This document shows, piece after piece, positions 33,301 to 45,986 of a DNA stretch of 64,000 nucleotides. Source of the DNA: Anadara kagoshimensis (taxonomy: Eukaryota; Mollusca; Bivalvia; Arcoida; Arcidae); assembly GCA_021292105.1 (NCBI GenBank), contig CM037864.1:39399486-39463485 (forward strand). The letters run 5' to 3'. Numbering within the stretch: position 1 is the first letter of the stretch; every line of letters begins with the position of its first letter. The notes under the pieces were generated by a model, which worked only from the letters and a program-made list of their open reading frames with translations, searched no databases and was not told where the DNA came from. The translations under genes were made by a program, and so were the position numbers.

Positions 33301-36300
33301 TAATGGTGTTAACATCCCAGTCAAGAATATTTCACTCACATCGAGATGTTGCCAGATATAGAATAAGTTGCAGAAATTTGCCTCTGCCGGTGTTGATGGC
33401 ATTATACAGCAGGGTTCTTTATCTTGCCATCCCTACTGTGACTACCTATTTCAAGTCTGGGTCAGACCGACCTCCCACTTACGGAGCGAGCACTCTACCA
33501 ACTCAGCTACGCAGTGGTGTTTTACAGATCAGATATGCCAAATGATTAAATTAGTAAATCACAAATGTATAGGAATGCATCTACGTGTATGATACATGCA
33601 GTAATAGTCATTGCTATGTAATCTTTACCTTTGTCTGATTGAGATTCTTGAGTATATCAGTTAATTTTGGTGACCTTTTCCACCTTCTTCCTCATCACTT
33701 GAATACCAGTTATCATCATCATCACCACCACCCTCTTTATCATCATCACCACCATCATGTAATAGAAAAGGAAATAATATAATAATTGTTATTATAAAAT
33801 GCACATGTATCTATACAAAAGCTGTCAGAAACATGGACTACTAAGATCTCATGTACATTCTTTAACCAAACATTCCCTCTGATTGCAAGTATGAACAAGA
33901 TAATTCAGTGAATTAAGATCTCCCGACAGCAAGTTATTTTTTTGTGATTTGCACTTATGTTCAAGGCCATAACTCCCAGGAAAGTGAGCAAAACCAACTC
34001 GAGTTAACAATATGCACATCTGCTACCTATGTTTATTCGTGAAATAGTGCTCATAGTTTGGAGAATAACGCAGACAAGAATTTTGGACTGACAGAAGGAT
34101 AAACGGTCATGAAATATATACACTCTCTGTTACTTTAGCAATCTAAATTTTGTGAGTTTAAAAATTAACACATTCACTAAACTGAATACAGTTGCAACTG
34201 AATAACAAGGACATGGAGAAAACCAGGCCTTCAAAATCATCAAAACACATGATTAACTAAGAAATGCTTATGAAACTCTTGGGATTTTTGGGAAAGTGCA
34301 TGTAAAGAAAAAGTGTTTGTTCATCTTATTTACAACACAACAATATAAACCACAGACATCATACACACCCTTCTTTTCTTTGGGTTTTGCAGAACTTTCA
34401 TTATCTTCAGGATCTTTAGGAATATTTTCTTTTTCCTGACTTTCATCTTCAGACTCAGTTTTCTGACCCTGTAATTCCTGGGCAGCATTATGTTGAATTC
34501 TGAGAAATAATTCTCTCTGTTTTGGTGGAAGATGACTTAATGTTCCCTGATCTGAACCTTTTTTGTCAGAATCGTCAAAATCTCCTGAATTAAGATTGTC
34601 TGAAAATTCAGCTCCATCAGGTGACTTCCCTGTAAGATATAACAATTTAACATAAATTAGTGAGTAAATGGTGCTTTACATCTCAGTCAGGAATATTTCC
34701 CTTTATAAAAAATATATGCAGTATAATGTATGCATATACGTACAAATTACTGTTAATCTTACAAAGTTAAATTCTATACCATAACATTTACCATCATAAT
34801 CAGGCATGAGACAAAAAGAAAGTTTGATGCTAGGGGGCTAAATTAATTATAAATTAGTTAGCACATAATTGGTGCTTATATACATGTATTCAACAAATTA
34901 CTAGTTAAATTTTTACTAGCAGCAACATTTCTATTACTACCAATTAATATAGCCTCTTGTTACTCTTATGACTTTACATGAAAATAAAAGGAACATTAAA
35001 ATTTACAGTGTACATGTTTCAACCATAAATAAAACAGGTCTTGTGAAATGAAAAACTACAGCTAAATAATCATACCAGATTCATCAAAATCTCTTATGAC
35101 ACCATCTTGACCAACCATTCTTCCTTCTTCTTTCATGAAGTTGCCATCTGGACCATGAGCATGTGGACTGGCTGAACCTGGTGGATTTGGTAAGAGTGGG
35201 CCTTGTGATGGACCATGCATACTTGTTGGACTGTGGAAAGGAGCACCCATACCTTGATTTGGACCTTGCGGTCTCAGAGGGGCTCTCAACTGTGGGGCCA
35301 TTCCTAACAATGCACCAACCAAGGCAGCTGCAGGATTTATAGGTCCTTGTTGGTTCATGGGGCCCTGATTCATAGGTCCTTGTTGATTCATGGGACCTAG
35401 CTGATTCATGGATCCCATATTCATGGGCCCTTGTTGATTCATGGGTCCCTGATTCATTGGACCTGGCCCTTGGTTCATGGGTCCTTGTTGATTCATTGGC
35501 CCTCCTTGGTTCATGGGGCCTTGTTGATTCATGGGCCCTTGGTTCATGGGTCCTTGATTCATTGGCCCTCCTTGGTTCATAGGGCCTTGTTGATTCATTG
35601 GCCCTCCTTGGTTCATGGGTCCTTGTTGATGCATTGGTCCTCCTTGGTTCATGGGTCCTTGTTGATTCATTGGCCCTCCTTGGTTCATGGGTCCTTGTTG
35701 ATTCATTGGCCCTCCTTGATTCATGGGCCCTTGATTCATTGGCCCTCCTTGATTCATGGGTCCTTGTGGATTCATGGGACCCTGCTGATTCATAGGTCCA
35801 GGAGGAAATTGACCACCCATACTTTGATTACTTTCTTGGTAAAAACCGGATGGCCTAAAATTAAAAAAGGTAAACTTATGTAATATTTAACTGAAAAACT
35901 TTGACAATGAAAAGAACATCGGCTCTTAAGTTCACACCAAATTTTACTCGAAGTCGTAAATTCCATTTTTTATTCTGTTTTTCTTACACAATTGTGCATC
36001 CCCAGAAATTCAAAATAAATCATATATAAACATATTATACATGTTACATCAGTATGCCAAAATTTTACCAACATTCCTATGGCTGTCCTTGATTTCATAG
36101 AGGTGAGAGATTAACCATATCACAATTTACGAGTGCAGCTATTACAAGTGAATTAATCAAACTTTATGTTCTGGACTCGGTTTCACAATCATTCCTTAGT
36201 TTTTCCTAAACTTAAATCTTGCAAAATTTCAGATCTCTATAATTTTGTTAATATTCAAGATATTCAGGAAATTAAGGTATAGTTTTTAAGATCACTTCTA

Positions 36301-39300
36301 GATTATATACATTTGCATTTAGTTTTGACAAAAATACTCCCAAGTAGTTCTAAAAAGAGATTACTAAAATTTGCTAAATTTAAGTTAAAGAAAGTCTTCA
36401 TAGTTAAGGCACAACTGTGAAACCGGGGCCTGGTAAATTAGTTCAAATAAATATGTATTAAACTAAAATTGCCATTAAAGGCTTGTACATCTACCCCTGC
36501 AAATTTTAATTAAAGATCATGATATGCATTAGACCACTTTATGTCAGGTATGACCTATCAATGAATTATAGAAGATATGGTGATTTCTTAATACCACCCT
36601 CAAACTCTGTTTGGCAGAGTTATACACAGTATAAATTATTGAATTCTCAATCTGAAATAAGAGTAATAACACACCTCTGAGAAGGAGGTTGACCATGAGG
36701 TCCTCCCATTTGCATCTGAGGGTGATGTCCTGGAGGTCCCTGTTGTGGAGGTTTCTTTGGACTTTGACCTGGTGGAAAAGTCTGGATATCAAACAAGGAT
36801 GGTATCTTTTTCATTCTTTCTACTGCCTCTTTAAGATGTCTCGGTGGTGAACCTTCAATAAGATTTCAACAATATAAGCATGTATACATAAATTACATGT
36901 AAAATTCTGAGTCATAATCAAATATTTGTTTTATATTTGCATTCACAGAGTTAAGTTCTGCAATATAATCACAACCATATATTAAACATTTGACACATTA
37001 ATACACAAGTTTTTGCCTTTTATACATGAACATACACATTTTAGTAGGTTTATGTACAGTACACAATTTTGTCTTCTAAAAAATTTTCTTGTTAAAATTT
37101 ATATGGGAAAAACACAAATCTTTTATCATTAGAAAACATAGCTTTTTCCATGGTCAAGCATTTTGAGAAGTTTGGAAATGATGGAATAAGGACTGTCTTC
37201 CATTTTACATTAAAGCCAATTAATGGTTTCACATCAATAGATATTATAAAAAGAGAATTGTTTTAAGTTCTAACATGCCTTCTACACAATCTCTAACTAA
37301 AACGGAAAACAGAAATTTACTTTTTGCAACTTTAAAACTGCATCTTCGGAAAAAATGTGACAGAAACTCATAATATACAGGCTACATGTCTGCATGAATC
37401 AAATAATAAAAAAAATATAAATTTCTAAAAATCAACAAATAACAGTCGTTACCAACACCAAGGAAAGATTTAACTATTTCAAAAAGTACCAAGAATGTAG
37501 CAAACTAGAATAAACATCTTCAATCTCTCTCTAAACCTATTATGGTGAGTTTTTTTTTGTTTGGGTTTTTTATGGCCAGTAAAATTTCTTGCACTCAAAT
37601 TTGTATAGCTATTGTGGCAGGAATGAAGCTTAACTATTTTGAGTTAGGGGCCCAGCTCACTTCAGAAAAGAAGTTGTAATAGTTATATATACATATAGCT
37701 AAAATATGTAAATATTAAGGGGCCAAGAATGATCTTTAATAACCATGGGCTACTGGGCCCCTGCTTATCTTCATCACTGTACAGTTGTCAGTTCTAGGAT
37801 GAACTTGAGTGCAGTGACAAACCCAACAACTGTCAGCTGTGAAATGACAAATCTTCCACAGTAGGATCTGCCCACATGAGTTTTGAATGGGAGAAAATGT
37901 GATCTGCATTGTGGTGCTTTAGAACACTCAACCAGCCATTGGACAAAAACTGAAAGAAACATCTGTAGAAATAAATTGTTCTTTGATCATTGATAATAAC
38001 AAGAGGCCCATGGGCCTTAACGCTCACCTGAGGAAGAGTACATATCTTATGCAGAGGTTCAATGGTCAATGACATTAATAAAAGAGAATATCAAAATTTT
38101 CAGCAGTAAGGGCCAATAATATGCAAGTATTTTTGCAAATTAATTATAATAATTATTATATAAGGATGCTATATATAACATATTTAAAGTCTAGCTACAA
38201 TATATAATATAAACAGCTAAAACATCTGTATTTTAAAATGTGCATTAGGTTAATACCTACAATATTCCAATATACATGCCTATACAAAGACTTTATAGTT
38301 TTTGAGATAATTAACCATTGAAGTATTCATTTGCATCTATGACCTTGACCTTTGAACCTATGACCTTCATTCATATATCAAAATGATCGATAGGCCAATA
38401 CCTACAATATTCTACAATACATGCCTATACAAAAAGTTTATAGTTTCTGAGATAATTAACCATTTAAGTAGTAGTTTGCATCTATGACCTTGACCTTTGA
38501 ACCTATGAACTTCATTCATATATCAAAATGATCTTGTGCAAATGCCTACAATATTCTAATATACATGCATATACAAAAAGTTTATAGTTTCTGAGATAAT
38601 TAACCTTTTAAATATTTGTTCGCAGCTATGACCTTGACCTTTGAACCTATGACCTTCATTCATATATTAAAATGATCATTAGGCCAATACCTACAATATT
38701 CCAATATACATGCCTATACAAAAAGTTAATAGTTTTTGAAATAATTAACCTTTTAAGTATTCATTTGCATCTATGACCTTGACCTTTGAACCTATGACCT
38801 TCATTCATATATCGAAATGATCATTAGGCCAATACCTACAATATTCCAATATACATGCCTATACAAAAAGTTTATAGTTTTTGAGATAATTAACCATTTA
38901 AGTATTCGTTCGCATCTTTGACCTTGACCTTTGAACCTATGACCTTAATTCATATATCAAAATGATTGTTAGGCCAATACCTACAATATTCCAATATACA
39001 TGCCTATACAAAAAGTTTATAGTTTTTGAGATAATTAACCATTTCAGTACTTGTTTACATCTGTGACCTTGACCTTTGAACCCATGACCTTTATTCATAT
39101 ATCAAAATGACCATTGTGCCATTACCTACAATATTCTGATATACATGCCTATACAAAAAATTCATAGTTTTGCAGATAATTAACTATTTTGGTATTCTTG
39201 GACAGCTGTGACCTTGACCTTTGAACCCATGACCCTGATCTATGTATCAAAATGATCGTCATGTCAATACCTACAAATAACTGAAAATCCTACGCCATTA

Positions 39301-42300
39301 TCACAAGAAATGTTAAAAAAATAGCATTTTTTATCAAAGGTCAAAAACTGGGACATGACCTTGACCTTCGACCTTGACATCAATTGAAAGAAAATTGCAA
39401 GACAAGATCAACAGTGAAAACTCCATACAATTATCTTCAGCCGTTATGAAGTTATAACAATAAATGTCTCATTTTAAAAATTACGTAATTTTACGCAAAA
39501 AACGCGTAACCCATTTTTCGTCTAATTTTCATCAAAAACACAATTTTAATGTTCCCAGGTATGCTGAATCCAAATATCCAATCAAAATTTGCCTGCACCT
39601 TTTGGTTTCAGAGAAGAATTTTTTTTGTCTATTTGCTATTTTTAGTAACAGCGGCCATCTTGTTGGGCGTGGCCAAACCCCGAACACAATTTTGAAAGGC
39701 TGTTACCTAGGCATGATAGTCACCGAGTTTCATCAAATATGGCCCAGTAGTTTTGGAGGAGAAGATTAAAATGTAAAGTTTACACACGACGCACGACGGA
39801 CGACGAACGACGGACGACGGACGACGGACGGTGATAGATTGCAATAGCTCATCTGAGCCTTTTGGCTCAGGTGAGCTAAAAATTGGTTAAGGACTGATAA
39901 GAACTAAGCTGGTCCACTATAAGCATACAATTTGGCCACATAAATGTCAGTTTTTTTTATATTACCAATCCTTCTTCAGAGGAAAAGTGTAAAACATTAA
40001 CAATTGCCCACCGCATGCAAACATTATACATTGTTCTACCATCACCTATAGACTAGCAATGAGGAATTACCAGCAGTTAAATAGCTACATGTGTAGGTAA
40101 TGGATCATTAAATGTGTAGATAAGGTATCACTACCTACACACTATCAATATATGACCCAGCACCCACCACCTAGCTGTAAAACAAGTACAAGTATAGAAC
40201 CATCAACAGCAGGTCTATGTTGATCAAGGTTAAACCACCACCTGTGTATATTAATCAGAAAAGATGATGTTAACCTGATCTTCTATGATTTTGTATACCT
40301 AGCAGACTAGGCCTTTGTCCTCCATGATTCTCCATGTCTTCATCTTGGTTTTCATTTATCATCTACAATAGAAAAGAATTTTTAACAAATTATAAATTAA
40401 TGCAGAAGCTTTAATAGAATATCAACCGTAAATACGAACATAGTGTTTTCACTTTTGAAATGACAATCTACTTGTAGTATTTCAAGAAGTAATGCAAGAT
40501 AGTGTGGCACCTGCCAAATTCCATGAAGGGCAAATTTGTTTACATCCCGGTTGTAAGAAATCAAGTTGTGGATGAGTAACGGATTGAGTAGTAATAATTT
40601 GTTCTAACAATGATAAAAAAGTTTTGTATTCATATGCACCAAGGCTCATGACCCCAATTGTCTTTCAAAAGGAATTGCAATTACAATTAATTCTGCATGT
40701 TTCATCGAAGTGAGATACAGTCATATTGTAAATATTTCTAAATACTGTAAATCAGAAAATTTAATGTCGCTTAATTTTTTTTTAGAAAAGTCATTTGAAG
40801 ACTTTTTTTATTTTTTTGTTGAAACTTTATGAACTCATTACAACACAGATCTATCTACATATATAAAATTAAATAGAGGAACAAAATGTGAGTTTTTGCA
40901 ACCTTGTTCAGATTTCATTGATATCAAAACATCACCAGCTACAAGTTACAGAAATACATTCCTATGGACTGTATTTATGACAATGAGCATTGCGATAAAA
41001 AAGTATCGGTACAAAATTGTAAAGTATAATAAATACTCACTCTATCAACAATTGGCTGTGTGATGTCATCTAGTGGATCATGTGAGAATTTACACTTGTC
41101 TCCGCTGTAACATTTAGATCCAGTATGGAAATACTTACACGGATAATCTTGTAAGCACTGTTAAGGATCATTATTAGCAATGCAGTCCAAGATGTCATGT
41201 GTGAAAATATAGTAAAACCTAATGATAATGCAACTTGATTACTTTGCCACCTAATTTATAACCACATTGAGTCCCAACATCCATTTCTTCTGTTTTTCTT
41301 GATCAACATTCCTTGATTTATTGTCATGCCTTTATAAAGCCAAAATTTGACTGAACATTGAAATCAGTTTTAAATGTAAATAACAAGGACACTAATCCCC
41401 CCCCCCCCCCCATATTATAGTGAACATCAGTGAATTCCATACAAAGTGCAATATGTTTTATGAAACACAACTAGTACATTAAGTGGGTGGTTGGTCCATT
41501 AAATAGATGTTATATGGCACCAATGGGCATTTGCTTCAGAGTCAAACCAACCCAACCCCATAGAGTGATCTATATGATTGTTTCTTAATGATTTTTTTGG
41601 CCGATATACTATACATGTAGTATCAGCATAATCCAATAAAAAAGGTTTCCACAAGTCAAAATCATAACAGAAAATATGCTTTTAACCTCTGTGTTTCACT
41701 AATAATGTAAATTTCAAATGAAAGATTTTATATAAAGGATATCATGCATAAAAATACAGGTATCTCCCTTGGAACAATTCTTAGTTATGTAGTATTTACA
41801 AAGTTCTGCCTTCTTTGGTGGTAAGAAGTCGTGATTAAATGGACATCCATGTCCCTGCAAGGTAATGAAAAAATTGTGTTTAAAATTTGTCAGCAAGATG
41901 AAGAAAAAAATTAAAAGCATTAAAGATTTAAATAGGCTTGGTAGGGCATGCACTGCTCAACTGGTTTAGCAAAATACTTTAAAAAGATCAGCTTCATTTA
42001 TATAATCTTGATAATAAGTTCAACAATATAGAATACATTACTCTCTTTTACATATATTAAATAGCTATACATCTTTGTTCTATATATCAAGATTGTAGTG
42101 CAGAGTCTAAAAATAACAGCTTATTTGCTTAATCCTTGAATATTTGGTCAAGGAAAGCCAGTTGAGCAATAAATCTTATAATAGAACCAACTAAATTGGT
42201 TAACTTGTAAATTTTCTCATGTTCAATTAAAAGAATACAAACTAATATAACTTATTTCATCGTTTGATTTTTTTATAATACAAATTTGAACTGTTCAAAT

Positions 42301-45300
42301 AGATTTTTATTACCTTGGCACATTTTCCTTCTTTGAAGAATTTACAAAGTGGTCGTTCATCCATTGGTGTGTCCAACAAAGGCTTTTTCTTGACTGGTTG
42401 TTCAGATTGTTGTCGTTCGATATGCATTTTTCTTTTCTTTGGCTTGCCTCCTTGTTTCATAAATAATTTCTGTAAATACACAGTATGAATAATACTGTTT
42501 ACATATTTTGATATCTTAAACATTTATTTTTTGTACTTAAATTATATATAAGTGCAAACAAAATGTTGAAACAGCCTATCATACAACTGATTGGGTAAAG
42601 GGACATAACTCTTGCACCCTTCAACAACAACTTCATGACTGAAGTTCATCAAATTCAAATTTTGGTAAGGTCTTTAACAAGATAAGCAGACCTTCTTATT
42701 TGTATGGAATTTTTCAAATCACACCGCTATAGTGCTCATGGTTTTTCAGATAAGACACAAAACCAAAGTCCTGTGTCTCAGCGACATGCAAATAACCTTG
42801 TGTCTTAGCGACGTGCAAATAACCTAAGTCGTAAGATGTCCATACAAACTGCTATAAAGATACCAGAAAGATATCTGTAACACTCTGCTCCAGAAAAGCG
42901 AGTACAATGTGATTTACATAATTACAATTGTTGTATTATCTGGAGACATCAACTGCCATCAGTTAATCATTATTTATACATATGTAATGCCATCCCGACT
43001 GGGCAGAGACGTAACAGCAATTGAAACTTAAAAATGTACTGGACTTACTTTTCCCTCATCTACTGCTATATTAACGTCTAAATATTCATCTTCTACCATA
43101 TCCATCATACTGGCCTTCTTTTTGTGATGTCTGTGGTCATCATACCTAGCAAAAATAGTTAAAACAATCAAAAATTTGTGAAACTATGGTAATGTTGTGC
43201 GATTCAACTTTTTTTTTTTTTTTTTTTTTTTTTGAATTAAAACCATACTATTAAAAGAATTTAAAATGGTCACTTCTACTAGTTCTAGTATCAGATGATA
43301 CTTTTTGAGAGAAGGATTACTTTGAATCAAAATAATAATACACTACAATAATATTTAAAATGTAGGGTCCTAGACAAATATTTCTACATGATGCATGATA
43401 ACAAACAAAAGTGTACCGTTGTAGGTTACCATGAGCAGGAGCCTATGCTTCGGAGACCTAAAATAGCACAAAAACACTACATTTTGATGTCTTAGGTCTA
43501 AAAAGTACAAAAGCACAGTAGTCATCGGTCACTATTTTTTGAGCAAGCAGAATACTTGGCTTAACATTTTTATAAAGTTTTCAATTTTATGAGCTATAGA
43601 TTGTATAACAATAATGATCATACTCGTCCTGTGAATCTTCATCATAAGAAGGACTGTCATACGGCCCTGGAGGGCTGTCATAATGCTGTCTATGATAATG
43701 TTTTGATGATCCTTTGTAATTTTGATATTCATCGTGGTGTGGACTCCCATATGGACTATCATAAGGACCAGGTGGGCTTCTGTAGTTTTCATCATCAACA
43801 GGTCTTTTGTTTGGAACCCAATTTGATCCAAATTCATCCTCAACTCTATCATAATCGACATACTCATACTGCTTTTTCTTTTTCTGAAATTTGAATTACC
43901 AGTGTACATACATGTAACTGTTACTTCAAATACACTGCAGTGGCTATAACTTATTTAGTGCAAAATTATCATGAATCAACTTAAATGGAAAAATAACTGC
44001 TAGGATAATTATTACATATTCATTTGTTTAACTGATATTTGAACAGAATATGTTGTGTATTTGATTACAAATTAAGGGATAGATTAACAAATAATTGACC
44101 CTGTAATGCATGAACACTGACAAGATTGCCTTATATCAGAAAGATGGTTTTACAATTTTTTTTTCTCTGAACGTTTACAAATTTGGCAATCTATAATGTT
44201 ACCTATGACAATCAAATTTAGGTCTGAAAACAACATCCTTTGAAATATACTAGTAAGAGTGGAGTGGAGTGGATTAAATGGAATTTTGCACCCCTTTCAA
44301 GTTTCTATCAGTTGTATGATGAATGTCAGTTCATGAATGATGGAGGAAAATTGAGTGCCCAGAGAAACCGCAAATCTTTAGCAATCAAACTGACAAACTT
44401 TCTCACACTAGAATTTAATCTGAGCAAGAATGAAACTTTGGAAGTGAGAGACATTGTGATCCCTAAATTTGTGCCATTGCACACCGCCATCAAGGCCCCT
44501 GGTAAGAGATTTAAACTAAAATTAAATAAAAAATTTAATTAAATGGTATTAATAGCAATTCAAACCTTGTCATCTTTGCCTTTCTTTCTCTTGTCTCTTC
44601 TGTCTTTTTTGTCAAACTTTCGTCTCTTCCGATGGTCATTTTTAGACCGCCTTTTGTCATTCTCAGGTTGATCTTCATCCTCTTTGTCCGAGCCTTCTTC
44701 ATGATCAAGATAACCTTCATCATCTCCATGTCGAACACTTGATTCAGATTTTTCTATGATGGTAAAGGAAGAAAAGAGATTTAATGCCAAGTTTTACACA
44801 TGTTTTAAAGTCATAGACATAATATATACATATAAATTCAGATCAGGAGTCCAAATAAAACAGTGTGAACTTCAGACAGGGATTTATCAGGGTCTTTTGG
44901 GAAAAGGCCCTAAACTAAAAATTGGGAAAAACTATCAACTGTTTGCTCATTTTGGGAAAACTTTGACATCATTTTTGGTGCCATTAATGATTAAATCTAA
45001 TGCTTTTAGTGTATTGAGTTGATTGAAGATTGAGAAAAGCAGCCACATTTATGACCAGACTTCAGCTATGTATCTGGTACAATTTTCTAATTGGGAATTT
45101 TCTCAGCCCATTTTGGGAAAAAATCAATGTTTTTCCATTGGGAATGGGGCCGAATTTCGGCCCTAAATAGGCCCTTGATAAATCCCTGTCAGATAAGAGT
45201 CAGCACACTTATGGTTATTTAGAACTTTATTACTCCAGCTCAACAAAATTAGCAATTTCCCCACGTTTATGTATCAAATTTCCTTTACAAATACTGGTAC

Positions 45301-45986
45301 TTTATATCTTTAGTATACTTTGCATGAACATTTTATTACTTCCACATAATTACTTCAAGCATACTTTTAAGACATTTTTGGTTTTCTTTTATCTTAGTTA
45401 AGGAATGAATAACTGGACCCAATTAAAATGTAATGAATGCCAGAATGCAAGAATCATATACACTTAATAATACATTATACATACCACTCATTTCCCTAAC
45501 ATATTTTTTTCTGTAATCACCACTGTCAATTTCATCATCTGGAAATTCATTGTTCGTATTAGCTTGTTTTGAACCAAAGTCATCTTCATTAATTTCACCA
45601 TCTTCCAAAATTTCTCCATCCTCTAAATTCTCAATTTCATTTTCTGTGTCCTGACTACTGCGAGAATCATTTAATCTTTTGGAATGTTTAGACGACCTTT
45701 CTTTGTGATGTCGATGATGATGCTTTCTATGACTTCGTCCATGTTCTTTTTCATTTGATCTACGTCTACGTGATTTATGAGAATCTTGTTCAAAATCTGA
45801 GCTATCACCTGAATGTCGTTTTCTATGTTCCTCACCATAGTTATCTCCCCTATGATGGGGTTTTCTCCCCTTGCCACTGCTACTGTGACGTCTTCTTCCA
45901 TGGTGTTCTCTCTCTATAGTTTCTCCATCTTCACCTTCAGAATCGTATTGCTGTGCATCATTTTCTTCATCATCTCCAGGATCCAT
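30386..45986 (-). CDS. ZC3H4: ZC3H4-like triple CCCH zinc-finger protein
   Basis: Nuclear RNA-binding protein; in vertebrates ZC3H4 with WDR82 restricts extragenic and antisense transcription. Fourteen coding exons, reverse strand: 45986-45485, 44753-44566, 43883-43624, 43145-43049, 42469-42314, 41854-41743, 41150-41041, 40362-40299, 36852-36675, 35854-35076, 34629-34369, 33734-33629, 32716-32556, 31946-30386; about 1,511 residues if one missing base is allowed. N-terminus acidic/basic low complexity. Fingers C-x7-C-x5-C-x3-H at ~391-409 and ~420-438, and C-x8-C-x5-C-x3-H at ~443-462. Then KKIPSLFDI, Gly-Pro-Met-Asn-Gln repeats (exon 10), [11 protein letters not shown], some nineteen DPR motifs (exon 14), YNSYNRPPP and the ending DPTASPFC; these order-matched blocks identify the family (ZC3H6 is the near alternative). 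Odd: AT-AC intron 6 and an apparent -1 frameshift in exon 12. Confidence 0.93.
33295..33515 (-). repeat. Deleted tRNA-headed SINE, ZC3H4 intron 12
   Basis: Reverse strand: GTAGCTGAGTTGGTAGAGTG head. The B-box region is shortened (TAAGTGGGAGGTCGGTCTG), with internal deletions relative to 7,840-8,165, then the body and tail CATTACTCAACCCTCATC. Confidence 0.75.
33673..33682 (-). other. Apparent one-base deletion in ZC3H4 exon 12
   Basis: Reading in from exon 11, exon 12 gives [12 protein letters not shown] and then runs into a stop within a few codons. The next frame gives [15 protein letters not shown], which resembles the family's ...ILKTL segment and joins exon 13 in phase. The switch point is the GGAAAAGG run (plus strand CCTTTTCC). 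One more A would make the exon continuous. An assembly error in a homopolymer is the simplest explanation. Confidence 0.75.
35340..35815 (-). repeat. Coding minisatellite (Gly-Pro-Met-Asn-Gln units) in ZC3H4 exon 10
   Basis: About two dozen tandem copies of [11 protein letters not shown] or GPMNQGG are encoded by near-identical DNA words such as GGTTCATGGGTCCTTGTTGA on the plus strand. The repeats are recent-looking at the DNA level. The complementary strand stays open for ~150 codons simply because the period is a multiple of three; I do not call that a gene. Confidence 0.9.
37620..37775. repeat. Short dispersed repeat with GGGCCCAG ends (copy 2)
   Basis: TTAACTATTTTGAGTTAGGG, AAGTTGTAATAGTTATATAT and CCATGGGCTACTGGGCCCCT correspond to 23,375-23,515. 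The ends AGGGGCCCAG and CTGGGCCCCT are inverted repeats. ZC3H4 intron 8. Confidence 0.55.
38000..39882 (+). mobile_element. Pearl/helentron-type non-autonomous element, ZC3H4 intron 8
   Basis: About 1.9 kb. Near the 5' end is the palindrome AGGCCCATGGGCCT (38,004-38,017), then GCTCACCTGAG (38,022-38,032). Its exact reverse complement CTCAGGTGAGC lies at 39,866-39,876 and forms the second half of a 13-bp hairpin (39,847-39,859 with 39,864-39,876, TTTT loop), followed by CTAA. The centre is a 145-bp tandem array (38,237-39,290), then unique sequence, and a CGACGGA microsatellite (39,786-39,832). Central tandem repeats plus subterminal inverted repeats plus 3' hairpin is the plan of bivalve pearl elements and helentron-associated elements. 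No Rep/helicase gene is present. Confidence 0.75.
38237..39290 (+). repeat. Seven-copy 145-bp tandem array inside the pearl-like element
   Basis: The phrase GACCTTGACCTTTGAACC recurs at about 38,341, 38,486, 38,631, 38,776, 38,921, 39,065 and 39,210, a steady 145-base step. Units also share CTACAATATTCCAATATACATG and TTTGAGATAATTAACCATTT. Edge units are the most diverged. Confidence 0.9.
41151..41742 (-). other. U12-type AT-AC intron in ZC3H4
   Basis: Reverse-strand donor ATATCCTTT (from 41,742) is the exact minor-spliceosome AT-AC donor consensus. TCCTTAAC (41,167-41,160) is the minor branch-point consensus, 10 bases before the acceptor ...CTTAC (ending 41,151). Joining exon end CATG to exon start AAGATTATCCG yields H-E-D-Y-P-C-K, matching the family's spacing between the second and third zinc fingers. 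No GT exists at the donor, and the nearby AG gives an immediate stop. Confidence 0.9.
44255..44510 (-). repeat. Second SINE family copy, ZC3H4 intron 2
   Basis: Reverse strand: AGGGATCACAATGTCTCTCA head remnant, GTGTGAGAAAGTTTGTCAGT, TTTCTCTGGGCACTC, TCATCATACAACTGATAG and tail CACTCCACTCTTACT. Confidence 0.65.
44877..45188. mobile_element. hAT-like MITE with CAGGGATTTATCA ends, ZC3H4 intron 1
   Basis: The left end is CAGGGATTTATCAGGG and the right end, reverse-complemented, CAGGGATTTATCAAGGG. Inside are several AAAATTGGGAAAA/TTTTGGGAAAA words and no coding frame. CAGGG-starting ends are typical of hAT transposons, but the flanks share only TCAGA, not a clear 8-bp duplication. Confidence 0.6.

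Noticed and set aside
33673..33682. Programmed -1 ribosomal frameshift in ZC3H4
   Set aside because: GGTGGAAAAGGTCACC has no standard X-XXY-YYZ slippery site and no evident downstream structure; a missing homopolymer base is simpler.
35431..35883. 150-codon open frame (+) opposite ZC3H4 exon 10
   Set aside because: It exists only because the antisense of a repeat with a period divisible by three stays open; no start context, exon structure or family match.
41157..41742. GT-AG splice alternative for ZC3H4 intron 6 using the AG at 41,158-41,157
   Set aside because: No GT is available at the donor, and this acceptor reads into a stop within eight codons.
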